From CAZMPJ01 sp964568455 (GTDB lineage: Bacteria > Margulisbacteria > WOR-1 > O2-12-FULL-45-9): DNA of 64,000 nt. A program made the position numbers and the translations under genes. This document shows, piece by piece, positions 47,101-50,928 of the stretch (position 1 is its first letter; each line of letters opens with the position of its first letter). A model generated the notes under the pieces. The model saw only the letters and a list, made by a program, of their open reading frames with translations, searched no databases and was not told the DNA's origin. Location: contig CAZMPJ010000009.1 of assembly GCA_964568455.1 (NCBI GenBank), positions 1 through 64,000 of the forward strand, written 5' to 3'.

Positions 47101-48299
47101 ACGCCTTTTGCCTCATATTCTTCTTTATGAATTTTTAAATAAGCAATGGCAGCTTCAGGATCAAGCTTGCCAGCTTCGTCCATGAGTTTGGCTGTGTAGA
47201 TTTTTTCTGTTTCTTGATCAAGCTTACTTTTCGGTGCTTTATCATAATATTCTTTAGCAAGTGCTTCGTCCTTTTTCCTATACTTAGGAGCTTTTTGGTA
47301 ATATTTTTTTGCTTTTGTTTCTGCATCAACATATTCTTTTTCTTTTAAAAGGTGAGATATTTCGTATTCTTGCTTGATTTCTTCTTTTGAAGCAGAGGGC
47401 AATTTAGAATCAGTTTCCAGATACGCGATAACACCTTTAATGCCCTTTTCTGAAAAAATAAAAGCAATAATAATCCTTTCATACATTTCTCTGCTGATTT
47501 TCTTTTCGTAAAATTCTCTTTTGCTGTCAGCCTTGAAAACCTCTAATGCCTTGTCAAAGCCTTCAAGTTTTGCTAAAGAAGTAAGTTGATATTGCGCTTG
47601 GGCAGCTTCAAGCATTTTTTGTTTGCCTTCAAGCGTTTCTTTGGCTGATGATTTAAGCCGGACTGTTTGTTTTTTGCCATTAGAATCTGTATAAGTATAC
47701 TTATATATTTTCTTTTCTTTTTTGCCCTTTTTAATTATTTCCGGGGTAAGAGTTTCCTCTATGCGGGCCAGGGCTTTTTCATATTCATTTTGTTGTTGCA
47801 AAGAAGCTATTTCCAGCAGAAAGAGTTGAAATGCCGGGTCAATGCCTTTTTTCTTCAGCTTGTTCCAATTTTCAAAGATGTATTTTTGGGCATCAGCAAT
47901 GCTAAGCTCTGAAATTATTTGGGTAAACGCATTATTGCGGATATAGCCTCTTACTTTTTTGGGGGTCGAGTCTTCGTCATCTGTAGTGTCTTCTATGCCA
48001 AGGTCAACCTTGCCAAAGTATTTATCGGCCTTTTCAAGGGCCTCTGTGTAGCGTCCGTCGCCAATGAGTTTGTTGATTTTTTCAAAGGCGGATTTTTTCT
48101 TGGTAGGGATTCTATCAGCTGCGCTGCGGATTTCCAGATCTTCTAATCCGTCTGAATCCAGCCCGTCAAGACCAGCCTCTTCTGAAGAATCTAGATCGTC
48201 CAATCCCTCAAGGCCTGGATCATCATCGTCAGGGATTGAGGCCTTAGGCCCTTTGACCGCTCCTTGTATTAAAAATGATGCTAATTTTTCTATGCCCAT
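32103..48299 (-). CDS. giant protein (~5,398 aa) with SecA-like ATPase core
   Basis: This is one uninterrupted frame without a signal peptide. The order from the N-terminus is: an acidic leader (DDDDPGLEGLDDLD); about residues 70-1,300, a helical TPR-like solenoid with a long internal repeat; a poorly marked central part; a hydrophobic aromatic-rich stretch (about 2,410-2,540). A SecA-like motor follows, with Walker A ETGGGKT (Lys near 2,946), VYIFTTGDPLVEQMAKDPL, Walker B VIADEWD (Glu near 3,049), and a helicase-C-like part with FSRGLDI, GGLHVISA and QSIGRGARN (near 3,550). A second hydrophobic, Ala/Gly-rich region lies at about 4,580-4,850, then a coiled coil and C-terminal CENC. The ATG at 48299 is preferred to an upstream TTG. 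Its function is unknown. Confidence 0.85.
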   Translation of the reverse strand: MGIEKLASFLIQGAVKGPKASIPDDDDPGLEGLDDLDSSEEAGLDGLDSDGLEDLEIRSAADRIPTKKKSAFEKINKLIGDGRYTEALEKADKYFGKVDLGIEDTTDDEDSTPKKVRGYIRNNAFTQIISELSIADAQKYIFENWNKLKKKGIDPAFQLFLLEIASLQQQNEYEKALARIEETLTPEIIKKGKKEKKIYKYTYTDSNGKKQTVRLKSSAKETLEGKQKMLEAAQAQYQLTSLAKLEGFDKALEVFKADSKREFYEKKISREMYERIIIAFIFSEKGIKGVIAYLETDSKLPSASKEEIKQEYEISHLLKEKEYVDAETKAKKYYQKAPKYRKKDEALAKEYYDKAPKSKLDQETEKIYTAKLMDEAGKLDPEAAIAYLKIHKEEYEAKGVNVDFYITYFEIQGLLQDNKYAEAKDKIESLLEKGELENGARLTRSEVGMLKNVKKQVDEHDERVALAWQATLGFDDAETWLNKAKDQEDFDLIASFELQVLGWKELIEAKEYDIVEKQIKEILQPEDKEKTPETDPRKVSVLLNLLLNARMAKIKDAFKTAVEEKGFEAALKEFEANKEDHIKLIGEANYDKVIISVMMDEKGQGIEAVKKYIARDDVKARWEAKDIEEEMELFWQSQEIEALLKQEKFTKAEKLAKKYFHTEAGYEEGAYDSMMESIYGQKLIKKLEDMSLKQAKAYIKEHAEEYTKYDVNVYFYLLLIKIQELVANKQYSKAETILKDTLASGSFNTSLFLTGKETGKEITLKDNEVLRLAAQLAGLRAAGAKEDYVDIFVNAGLEKGWDTGIAELETNKAALVVLLGSNFRYQKFVEETKLAAKQTLEGIDATKAYIKANTKHLRELGIEPNDLLEKLDVEKSLEDEKFDEAIAKAKEYFQDKELDRMLEILHTQKTAKILEDLVTSEAKEYLETHQAELEAVQVDVNFQLFMLDIQSSFAKKEYNQVIKQLEIVLTNETYGKNYPLKSNSKRNIQLMLVRAKAMQIIEENAGKEEKAIQFVEDVLTGKIDLGFEIKGIEKELKQLKQTLIIQEKTQISAKTALEYLKANKTTIIIAFGGGKKGADSYQQQYLQLYIQDIQERKGFEEALAEANKPDFKEKYEKATTKKELDKYLTRLEFSKKLKDSVKEARAFVTERKDKLTSKELKYFEAQLEISELAEKGNVAYREILVLVEKKEAEYREAGVNVDAVKKQYEFQIVYSDQGSAKALEYLNNNMSDLKKAGMDVETLTFELELEVLLSEGSKEEGKVEAKFEELKSEKISDLFLKDLKQDSPEIYAELCQLLAANKLLEAAALIGSLQAQGKISQRVLAPAHSYIRYRRTAEEMQFVVTVEIHSPLDPFEKPEKIKAESIYFSYTGQGIDQESYIFNLQTMLMEVEDKNGIPYLSGIPGVTFKWGQMDEATINALYSFKNRKATQVTEKQLTQGPKRTKYDKTEKKPIALSWSETDEGSLLRAYAATWKGKQSLAHVFMYTKLGLAFHANKGLALETTNYLYQMAYYLEQRAEKPEEKAAYKRIREGLTGKGSLQNEDLVLFYRAALDDKNIDEAAITKQLQNNPKPEGLKRNKELPKVFKLKYTIKIDESEKYLDLTRALKETKIGQMLKAHAQRALADNENKLNQFNNVGFVLCLLLYLIKVDPENKVTYERIKDAYLNNKTISKEDLKTLSERIAKIDIYPELISQAFTDYQKTEIEIQGFAFVPTVRLVDGSFIPVDEKEAAKAVPTFAQLRNLPPGKLYGYKIYRLLALKKQWLQMGIPLASGDPGDTVLTPLTPADLLKAAEWMEKNKSNIRVHYPVYLDKELRTYLLSVEKSDALYDLAQKLLATDIREILKQEKAKLESKKEKTEQDKKRIRLLDKLLKNEDQLIRTIMMATQSGTERVQFDKDNALDEKDIAWLRSLEEKRKQEEKVYISAEEYALLKQRAKEIKDKHLALLVKSVRPDDAYSFNQEEIEDLRIMAKELKAEGHTTIDTKLLAKYMKLNPDNKGAKALWQRTQVVGLGAMEAQRKWYEMAPNMITTGLQAKPQRTNLVFLKRQWAKDNGLAKEAQKLRTQIDSLTKQIKEIKPDDPKLEELVYKRWLLQQELDSIINIIESDAVTKEFVEWFINSKYLQTDGVFDEATQWVISQGKDELYKEYYYDFITDQRMRKHNAHNLVIENAAAVFATLESDTIFSLDAVAEGDHNEDLLLSFKQALAASINLAITPEHIAEVAEEAGFAAEDDLSLEVKGLKLMAVNYYDTILRFQDPDAYYNYLFGDNPGLGVIMKHDIEILTKILPGSGIKNEQEELAKLETLLKNSAAFNDDGSLKEEHYTTLKHIGRKLNMAQGKEDVVGTKGKIIGEIESSEGILEYLIPPTDSDWREEFLFNLSQLPGDDWGTKILNQVINSNTGGEVAMKLIFQQVMFRFFMYKWIYVDLSKEVIDQLINGEGWDKLSGTKYLFHIFFWRSMAFIWYREFFEEVKQGHFGNALAIWYAINYLTMMGGQRSIWSNTMAFDAQVAGALNKFPLGRKMLQYLHKKAPNFMRRFAKHGALSRPISALQDLFRDFSGKPFDSTTHSRIREAGLIRFVIESINNATLNRKLDSETGKETTGSKWRRGIGQFFKGTLISPWLVVDHEARTALHEGGRLGRSLARVWTWPMDYAFGIADHTVDLTIRFGIKGAINATKRALSDKEKQHKAFNSHDINPTDTLAEIGLSNGKLKNTGAGEASRNKSLTREVEKAKKGEGQLAEILHYDPARKGFFIEWNGNWVEITKVRVIEGAEPGYIVERPYGATDADCKIWLVLPKDYNAQILKDLKEKARTNGQTKPESTTKLPTLTNQPLDATENQRHLDEVKPSSLAARQQGIELADSYQDKPAEFWTDYRTAANQYRNGEIGSLEMSKWTIAAARFATEERNKKGEIKKPGKTVRLVQQQSTEILAAPGNHLIHLETGGGKTLIDVLTAVQLSAHYNKVYIFTTGDPLVEQMAKDPLMRLLTGAGLKVGFLYSKNPDTGKSYTPQERQRVYDTCNVVVVDVSSHAFDLGGGEVKVPRGAVIADEWDLYGIETAETTYTIAGPKGETQNMWVDTVTMARTKNKWKHAHKVFQQVINNPLCFNQKTGEYTEAGIRFIEQGMKKYGGYDAFAQMQFEALKQAYQLYREKEYEGVEKRLSHQTKFKVKGKKEKEKTIIVDGEERTIKIVTAKSIVPLEESGDESPDKRFGNGLDEALRLVYGLPIERETMTVADIDIRKVFLHHRKVVGLSGSLAASHEVITHAYADLGFRVVEIPPYIPRAELHFGTDKAKVTAKLEQLALAAEETLELKDTGAHTKDIVGKIYVYGFSAAEAKQIWKQEILPKHPKLQGKKLSVVRRDRTFIFDATARRQAAAEEAVATAKSNRPVFIVLETPEQFKEYVEELGQREGVLIQTFTGEDYGENKAEIERLKGLVRQHGSYKLGNYEFKVKRGKLVAYEKGQRVKGSAQEIIREAKITQAGHAGTVTVTYFSRGLDIQVQAGITEAIARAGEASLVKGGAETNFTEGGLHVISAGAKTEAKILQSIGRGARNYFPGTSSVYTGDGDAVFNQLNEKIEKPALKAAAEAAGGEDKPVNLYDPNNKAINYFVNEAFRREYQRNFESMQRLFDRAALKYDSLATISDLSANLSDFNTFYRLAIESYLDLLLKEVGIETDADLKDETKLTELERKLNETTKGRKVTISRKIPSRAALIKALGEKLFNSFKLTTTEGSLDSFSNREFEYRDEGGQVRKLSQRELELRELVGEHYALVVDGMNAIQNLQLDNQSDDFKKKEMANLGKRATASLLEKLWKRMFPGFSAHHLRHDISITEIDLENAQRETKTQTETEIKVKVAKAKIPLSGKVKIKGEVYTYKADSSGKFWCYDAKTKTVGHLVFNSQGKASFIKLGSNASHAVAEPVSALILQVTDLVKTRQRKVDAIEPDKDAPTTHLDSAAFERANRNKNTLLKFDSLDCLKDVPVERFAELTGKEVKLLRKLARYNGKKAIKHKDYLAAEKILREKLGVDPAKFIEGRKLLRLGYYFDHNIVDFETLKGLFEGKLLKADVEVLWRQMFRFGRSNKDAYRNYFAIDLGFETSQVDQVKQIGAKKVNLDAQNDKKAHENFLNYLENADTTFIDTPTELAKQILSLEARIKYFRHSRHGASRMKKHKVTEADLTTWEARISELKSLIEVSSALDLTPQERRILLEAKEKSSSNITFQELAKLAVDIRLNNLEAQPATTETNQDIFKLKHLRNRLVSGSISQVDTLTEMSKLKSRAIQEKALTEAAEVEAKKPTKGTKIMTETTFMFLEGVDLRLVDRVKAGDIALMNLLRANGAIEVKIERKGGKEYSVEVINAQRAEEILAKVEKSEIDGLRGSAADKAAFMDGQKALIELAKQLQLNNPHLNIDFAIQYLLGEADKGKSLELKLEIPLLANVSKKDQTKALQLIETMSTLEKAQIVAEEKAKGGNWQKRAKERIDKLADIEGLKKRATERVLEKYHGVFTEAQLMETPEGRAEVKATMEGMFIEEAISRWEGLGLKPTYTKFLRRVFGKGSGNGGRFKRIKQHPVFSSPYSPAREMLLGAVADPLAKIAASLLSGKGMPSADEIQTAAGQGMLHWGVFGAKRGMFMYTAGISEGQAIHRVMLIDVAKGIAVAKPGEEGHAAFGSVTSLGALIFTMKYLQGSPVMLRMVDKVKFAKHLPLLIAMVAAELAGEMGEEFWGEYKDTGLGKSITFVAQGLKPFAVAMSPTSTLLHSTLLSENGAVKPGTATAWALDTTATLIDIVILTKVTYPMLMAGGTLMTTLDGAAAYETFLGASAATAPETLGASLVVAALVCWVTFLVEAELQAGIPWNQYDPEALKIAEKYIHEPRIKTMAIRALGASKSLGRLIKDKKDIILSPAQFWTSPLLMIELIFTLAKLGYINPKSEAVKTLTLNGKVKSLEDASPEEMQEIVRAYHEYFGTFLIPYIKDHETGEIGIDVIDVDGFPVRILSEEEANTMGLNGPANGEIKGYSVGGTNGGALTQADARLIHSRRKKTVRSIMQGLTYFRKGSKHEKPQQKPLELYFELWQKIQETYPSFNAAIPDLLLKYYEAKLDKLFSNDQEKAVDNHIAAIRDFTKNQGIETLKDLSDKLAKAEETKDKITAKIKSLEELEKELESLEIITGEERGVYYLVSKDKEPIVSVIVAYQEVVPGQGTLFIKIGGMEEPILVPINGPEEINPSYIQTIVINQFKTKINKSKTEFKQYLDNNNKYIESLELVKSLVEHSNKCAPEVTIDTVLKNYRAHLLKPLFEERRKLCDLLNIPHNQRPTARQLLDLSGIYTKVGERNILHPDLIPDDFAKWAAIYLNAGIIPCENCDKKPARFYTNKDVLDWVTASKLLLMQEEEKRGECIEH

Positions 48300-48327
48300 T
48301 TTACTTCTTTTTACCTGTTTTAAAAAC

Positions 48328-48362
48328 AAAAAAGACCATGCCTGTTAGCATATGGTCTTTTT
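48328..48362. terminator. hairpin terminator upstream of the giant gene
   Basis: A perfect 10-bp stem (AAAAGACCAT / ATGGTCTTTT) with a 12-nt loop is flanked by A and T runs on both sides, so it could stop transcription in either direction. It lies just before the giant gene and would insulate it from read-through of the minus-strand genes upstream. Its loop shares AACAGGCATG with the hairpin at 50849-50902. Confidence 0.6.
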
Positions 48363-48473
48363 AAAAATATAAGAGTCGATTAAATAACAGGCAATTTATA
48401 TCGCTCTTGTTCCTACACTATATATATCGGGTTAACTAGGGGATTTCTTGCATGATTTTTGGGGAAAATTGAG

Positions 48474-48535
48474 GCTGGTACTAGGTCAGTAGAGGCTGGT
48501 TAAGAGGCTGGATGCTGGTGATGGGATGCTGGTAA
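48474..48535 (+). repeat. GCTGG-rich dispersed repeat, copy 1
   Basis: This stretch of about 55 bp (CTGGTACTAGGTC..., GGATGCTGGTGAT...) recurs with substitutions at 50717-50768. It covers the 3' end of the 313-aa gene, supplying that protein's His/Pro-rich last residues. The remaining gap 48363-48473 holds nothing recognisable apart from an AT-rich tract. Confidence 0.6.
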
Positions 48536-49441
48536 AACAGCCAAAACCTGCTTTTTCTGTTTTGAGGAAATTGCGGTAATTTGCGGAATTGGCTCCCATT
48601 GGATGAACTTAATGCTATCTGGCCTTGATTCTTTTAATTCTTCGAATCTAATTGCGGCCAAAGATATGATTGGCCCTACATCGACGTCGTCCATGCCTTT
48701 TAAGGTGTTTAGAACTTCTTCGCTATTCTGGAATTCAAAAGGGATGTTTTTTTCTGCCAAGGCTAAAGCCATTAACGCCGCAGTTGGGCGCCACCCAAGT
48801 GAATCAACCCATAAAATATAATTCCAGCCTTTTTCTCTGTTGTAATGGGGCGCAAGCATGATTCCCAGGGGAAGTCCGGGAACGATTTCCCAGGGATGGC
48901 AGCCTGACCATTGTTTCCCATGATACCACTTTTCAAACGCCGCAGGGTCATTTTGAGCCAGGTCTAATAAGCCCCCGTGCCGGCCATCCGCTCTTTTTTG
49001 ATATTTTTCCAAAGGAGAAAAAGGATGTAATTCTTTAAACACTGCATTGTAAGCTGTAGCTGCTGTGTCAAGATACATAGAAAGTGTCATTTTTTTCAGG
49101 TAAGGTAGTTTTCTGGATTTTTCCAGCATTTTTTCAATATGCGAAATCTTTCTCACGGGAAGGATGCTCTTCATCCCTTTTTTCCATGTGTAATGACCCC
49201 AACCTTGTTCAAATTTTACTTCATCATTGCCAACCTGCCAGGAGAGGTTGTAGTCGGTTCCTTCTATCATTAGCTGGCAATAAAGACGGCCGGCGTATAA
49301 TGTAAAACTGGATGGATACCAGTGACGGGGTTGGGGGATAAAATAGGGCCCAGGCCAGATAATGTCATATTTATCCTGAATAGGTTCTGTTTGCAAAAGC
49401 AACTTAAAAACCTTCTTAATAATAGCTGCGGTTTTTTTCAT
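48500..49441 (-). CDS. hypothetical protein (313 aa)
   Basis: I do not recognise this protein. It is soluble, rich in Trp, Tyr and Pro, with no signal peptide. The N-terminal half contains IWPGPYFIPQPRHWYPSSF and the beta-rich WQVGNDEVKFEQGWGHYTW. The centre has WSGCHPWEIVPGLPLGIML and LWVDSLGWRPTAALMALALA, and the C-terminal half ends in a repeat-derived tail, ASHHQHPAS. TTGGAGT lies upstream of the ATG, and a CATAAT-like -10 precedes that. It lies between the giant gene and a DUF4143 ATPase, all on the minus strand. Confidence 0.65.
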   Translation of the reverse strand: MKKTAAIIKKVFKLLLQTEPIQDKYDIIWPGPYFIPQPRHWYPSSFTLYAGRLYCQLMIEGTDYNLSWQVGNDEVKFEQGWGHYTWKKGMKSILPVRKISHIEKMLEKSRKLPYLKKMTLSMYLDTAATAYNAVFKELHPFSPLEKYQKRADGRHGGLLDLAQNDPAAFEKWYHGKQWSGCHPWEIVPGLPLGIMLAPHYNREKGWNYILWVDSLGWRPTAALMALALAEKNIPFEFQNSEEVLNTLKGMDDVDVGPIISLAAIRFEELKESRPDSIKFIQWEPIPQITAISSKQKKQVLAVLPASHHQHPAS

Positions 49442-49508
49442 TTTTTATGTACTCCAATTATGCCGTGTAAAATTGGAATGCCAACACCAAAAACCCCAAA
49501 GGCTACGG

Positions 49509-50663
49509 TTAGATAATTTTACCTTGCCATAGCTTTTCACAAAATGTGCGCCAGGGGAAAATCTCAATGCCGTCTTGTGTTATTCGGGTCTTTTTATCCA
49601 GGCTGACAATGATTAATCGGTCAACTTTCTGGTCATCTTTCAGAGCCTTTAGGCCTTTTAAATGACGATTGTCAACAGATGGAGTGGCCTTAAACTCGAT
49701 TGCCAATTCCATATTGCCAACGATAAGATCAACTTCCATTCCAGTGCTTGTTTTCCAATAGGCAAGAGAAAGGTTTTTTTCTTTATAAGACAAAAAAGCT
49801 CTGATTTCCTCAATCATAAAATGCTCAAAATATTGCCCAAATTCTTCGGTCCCAGATTGAATCTTGCGGAAACCAGATAAGGCCCTTACCACACCGGGAT
49901 CAAAAAGGTAGAATTTTGCTGTTTCAATCAGCCGGCGTTTTTTCCTTTTTTTCCAGGGTTGAAGTTCATGGCCTAATAAAGTATCTTTCAGAATCTGATA
50001 ATATTCCCGCACCGTTTTAGGCGAGACCCCGCAGTCTCTAGCGATATTAGCATAATTAATAAGCTGGCCATGGGTTAATGATACTGCGTCAAGAAAACGC
50101 GCAAAAGAAGGGATATTTCTAACCAATGCTTCTGCTCTGATTTCTTCTTCAAGATAATCAAAAACATAACTTTTTAGGCTGCGGTCTACTTTTTCCTCTA
50201 AATAATGTTTTGGGATAAGTCCATGATTTAATATTCTTAAAAGATCAGCGTTGCCGATTTCTTTTGTGGTTAAAGGAAAAAGCTCAAAGCGCCAGGCACG
50301 CCCACCGAGCAGATTAGCCGAGCCCCTTTTTAGTTTGCGGGCGCTGGAGCCGCACATGATAAATTTGGTTTTTGTGTTTTCCAGGCACCAGTGAATTTCA
50401 TCCATGAGGGCTGGCACCTTTTGTACTTCATCAATAATTACCAGCGCTGGTTTTTGTGCTAAAACCTCTTCTCTTAAAATTGAAGGCTTTAGTGTTAGCT
50501 GGGTTTTAAGCTCGGAGTTTAACAGATCATAATATTTTGCCTGGGGAAATTTTTGGTGGAGCAAGGTAGTTTTGCCAACTTTACGTGGCCCCCACAAAAA
50601 AGCCGCATTATTGCCTTCCAGATCGATTTCTAGTATTCTTTGGTATTCGGATAATATGGACAT
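49509..50663 (-). CDS. AAA ATPase with DUF4143 domain (second copy)
   Basis: This 384-residue member of the ATP-binding/DUF4143 class has Walker A WGPRKVGKTT, Walker B LVIIDEVQKVP, and FIMCGSSARKLKRG. The linker GRAWRFELFPLTTKEI is followed by a helix-turn-helix-like INYANIARDCGVSPKTVREYY. The C-terminal DUF4143/nuclease-like part reads YWKTSTGMEVDLIVG, then LAIEFKATPSV. This is the E-VD-(L/I)-...-EFK pattern of PD-(D/E)XK enzymes, suggesting possible DNA cleavage or a decayed fold. The ATG abuts a palindromic operator. It is more complete in this motif than the copy at 30717. Confidence 0.9.
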   Translation of the reverse strand: MSILSEYQRILEIDLEGNNAAFLWGPRKVGKTTLLHQKFPQAKYYDLLNSELKTQLTLKPSILREEVLAQKPALVIIDEVQKVPALMDEIHWCLENTKTKFIMCGSSARKLKRGSANLLGGRAWRFELFPLTTKEIGNADLLRILNHGLIPKHYLEEKVDRSLKSYVFDYLEEEIRAEALVRNIPSFARFLDAVSLTHGQLINYANIARDCGVSPKTVREYYQILKDTLLGHELQPWKKRKKRRLIETAKFYLFDPGVVRALSGFRKIQSGTEEFGQYFEHFMIEEIRAFLSYKEKNLSLAYWKTSTGMEVDLIVGNMELAIEFKATPSVDNRHLKGLKALKDDQKVDRLIIVSLDKKTRITQDGIEIFPWRTFCEKLWQGKII

Positions 50664-50664
50664 G

Positions 50665-50702
50665 ACTCCATATAGTCTAGATTATGTGGAGTTGGATGTC
50701 AA
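50665..50702 (-). promoter_or_regulatory. promoter with overlapping 28-bp palindrome
   Basis: On the minus strand TTGACA (50702-50697) is followed after 17 bases by TAGACT (50679-50674). A 28-bp near-perfect palindrome (50665-50692, ends ACTCCA/TGGAGT) covers the -10 and start site and ends one base before the ATG. Such a layout fits repression by a dimeric regulator, perhaps the ATPase itself through its HTH-like segment. The mRNA would be leaderless. Confidence 0.65.
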
Positions 50703-50716
50703 GTCTAAATTGGGAA

Positions 50717-50768
50717 ACTGGTACTAGGTCTATAGAAGCTAGTTAGGAAGATGGATGCTAGTGATTAG
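50717..50768 (+). repeat. GCTGG-rich dispersed repeat, copy 2
   Basis: This is the counterpart of the stretch at 48474-48535, sharing CTGGTACTAGGTC and GATGCT-GTGAT blocks in the same order with substitutions. It lies in the 265-bp gap upstream of the DUF4143 gene. The rest of the gap contains ATTCG-rich sequence and a terminator hairpin. Confidence 0.55.
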
Positions 50769-50848
50769 AGTAGATTGGGGCGATTTGAGATTTCCTCATT
50801 CGAGGCCAGCGATTCGGGTTGATTCGCGGCCCAAAAATTCGTGATAAC

Positions 50849-50902
50849 AAAAAAGGAGCGGGCTACAACATGCCTGTTAAATGCTGTTCCCACTCCTTTT
50901 TT
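50849..50902 (-). terminator. rho-independent terminator after the 959-aa gene
   Basis: The stem arms AAAAAAGGAG-c-GGG and CCC-a-CTCCTTTTTT pair over about 13 bases with one mismatch. It lies 27 bp downstream of the stop at 50929 and ends in a T run on the minus strand. The 26-nt loop contains the AACAGGCATG motif also found in the hairpin at 48328. Confidence 0.7.
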
Positions 50903-50928
50903 GCGCAGGCGGATTAAATGCCACTCCG

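Noticed and set aside
32103..48299. Giant gene being an assembly artefact or fusion of several genes
   Set aside because: The frame is open for over 16 kb with consistent protein-like composition and ordered motifs across domain borders; a chance fusion is unlikely, though sequencing support cannot be checked here.
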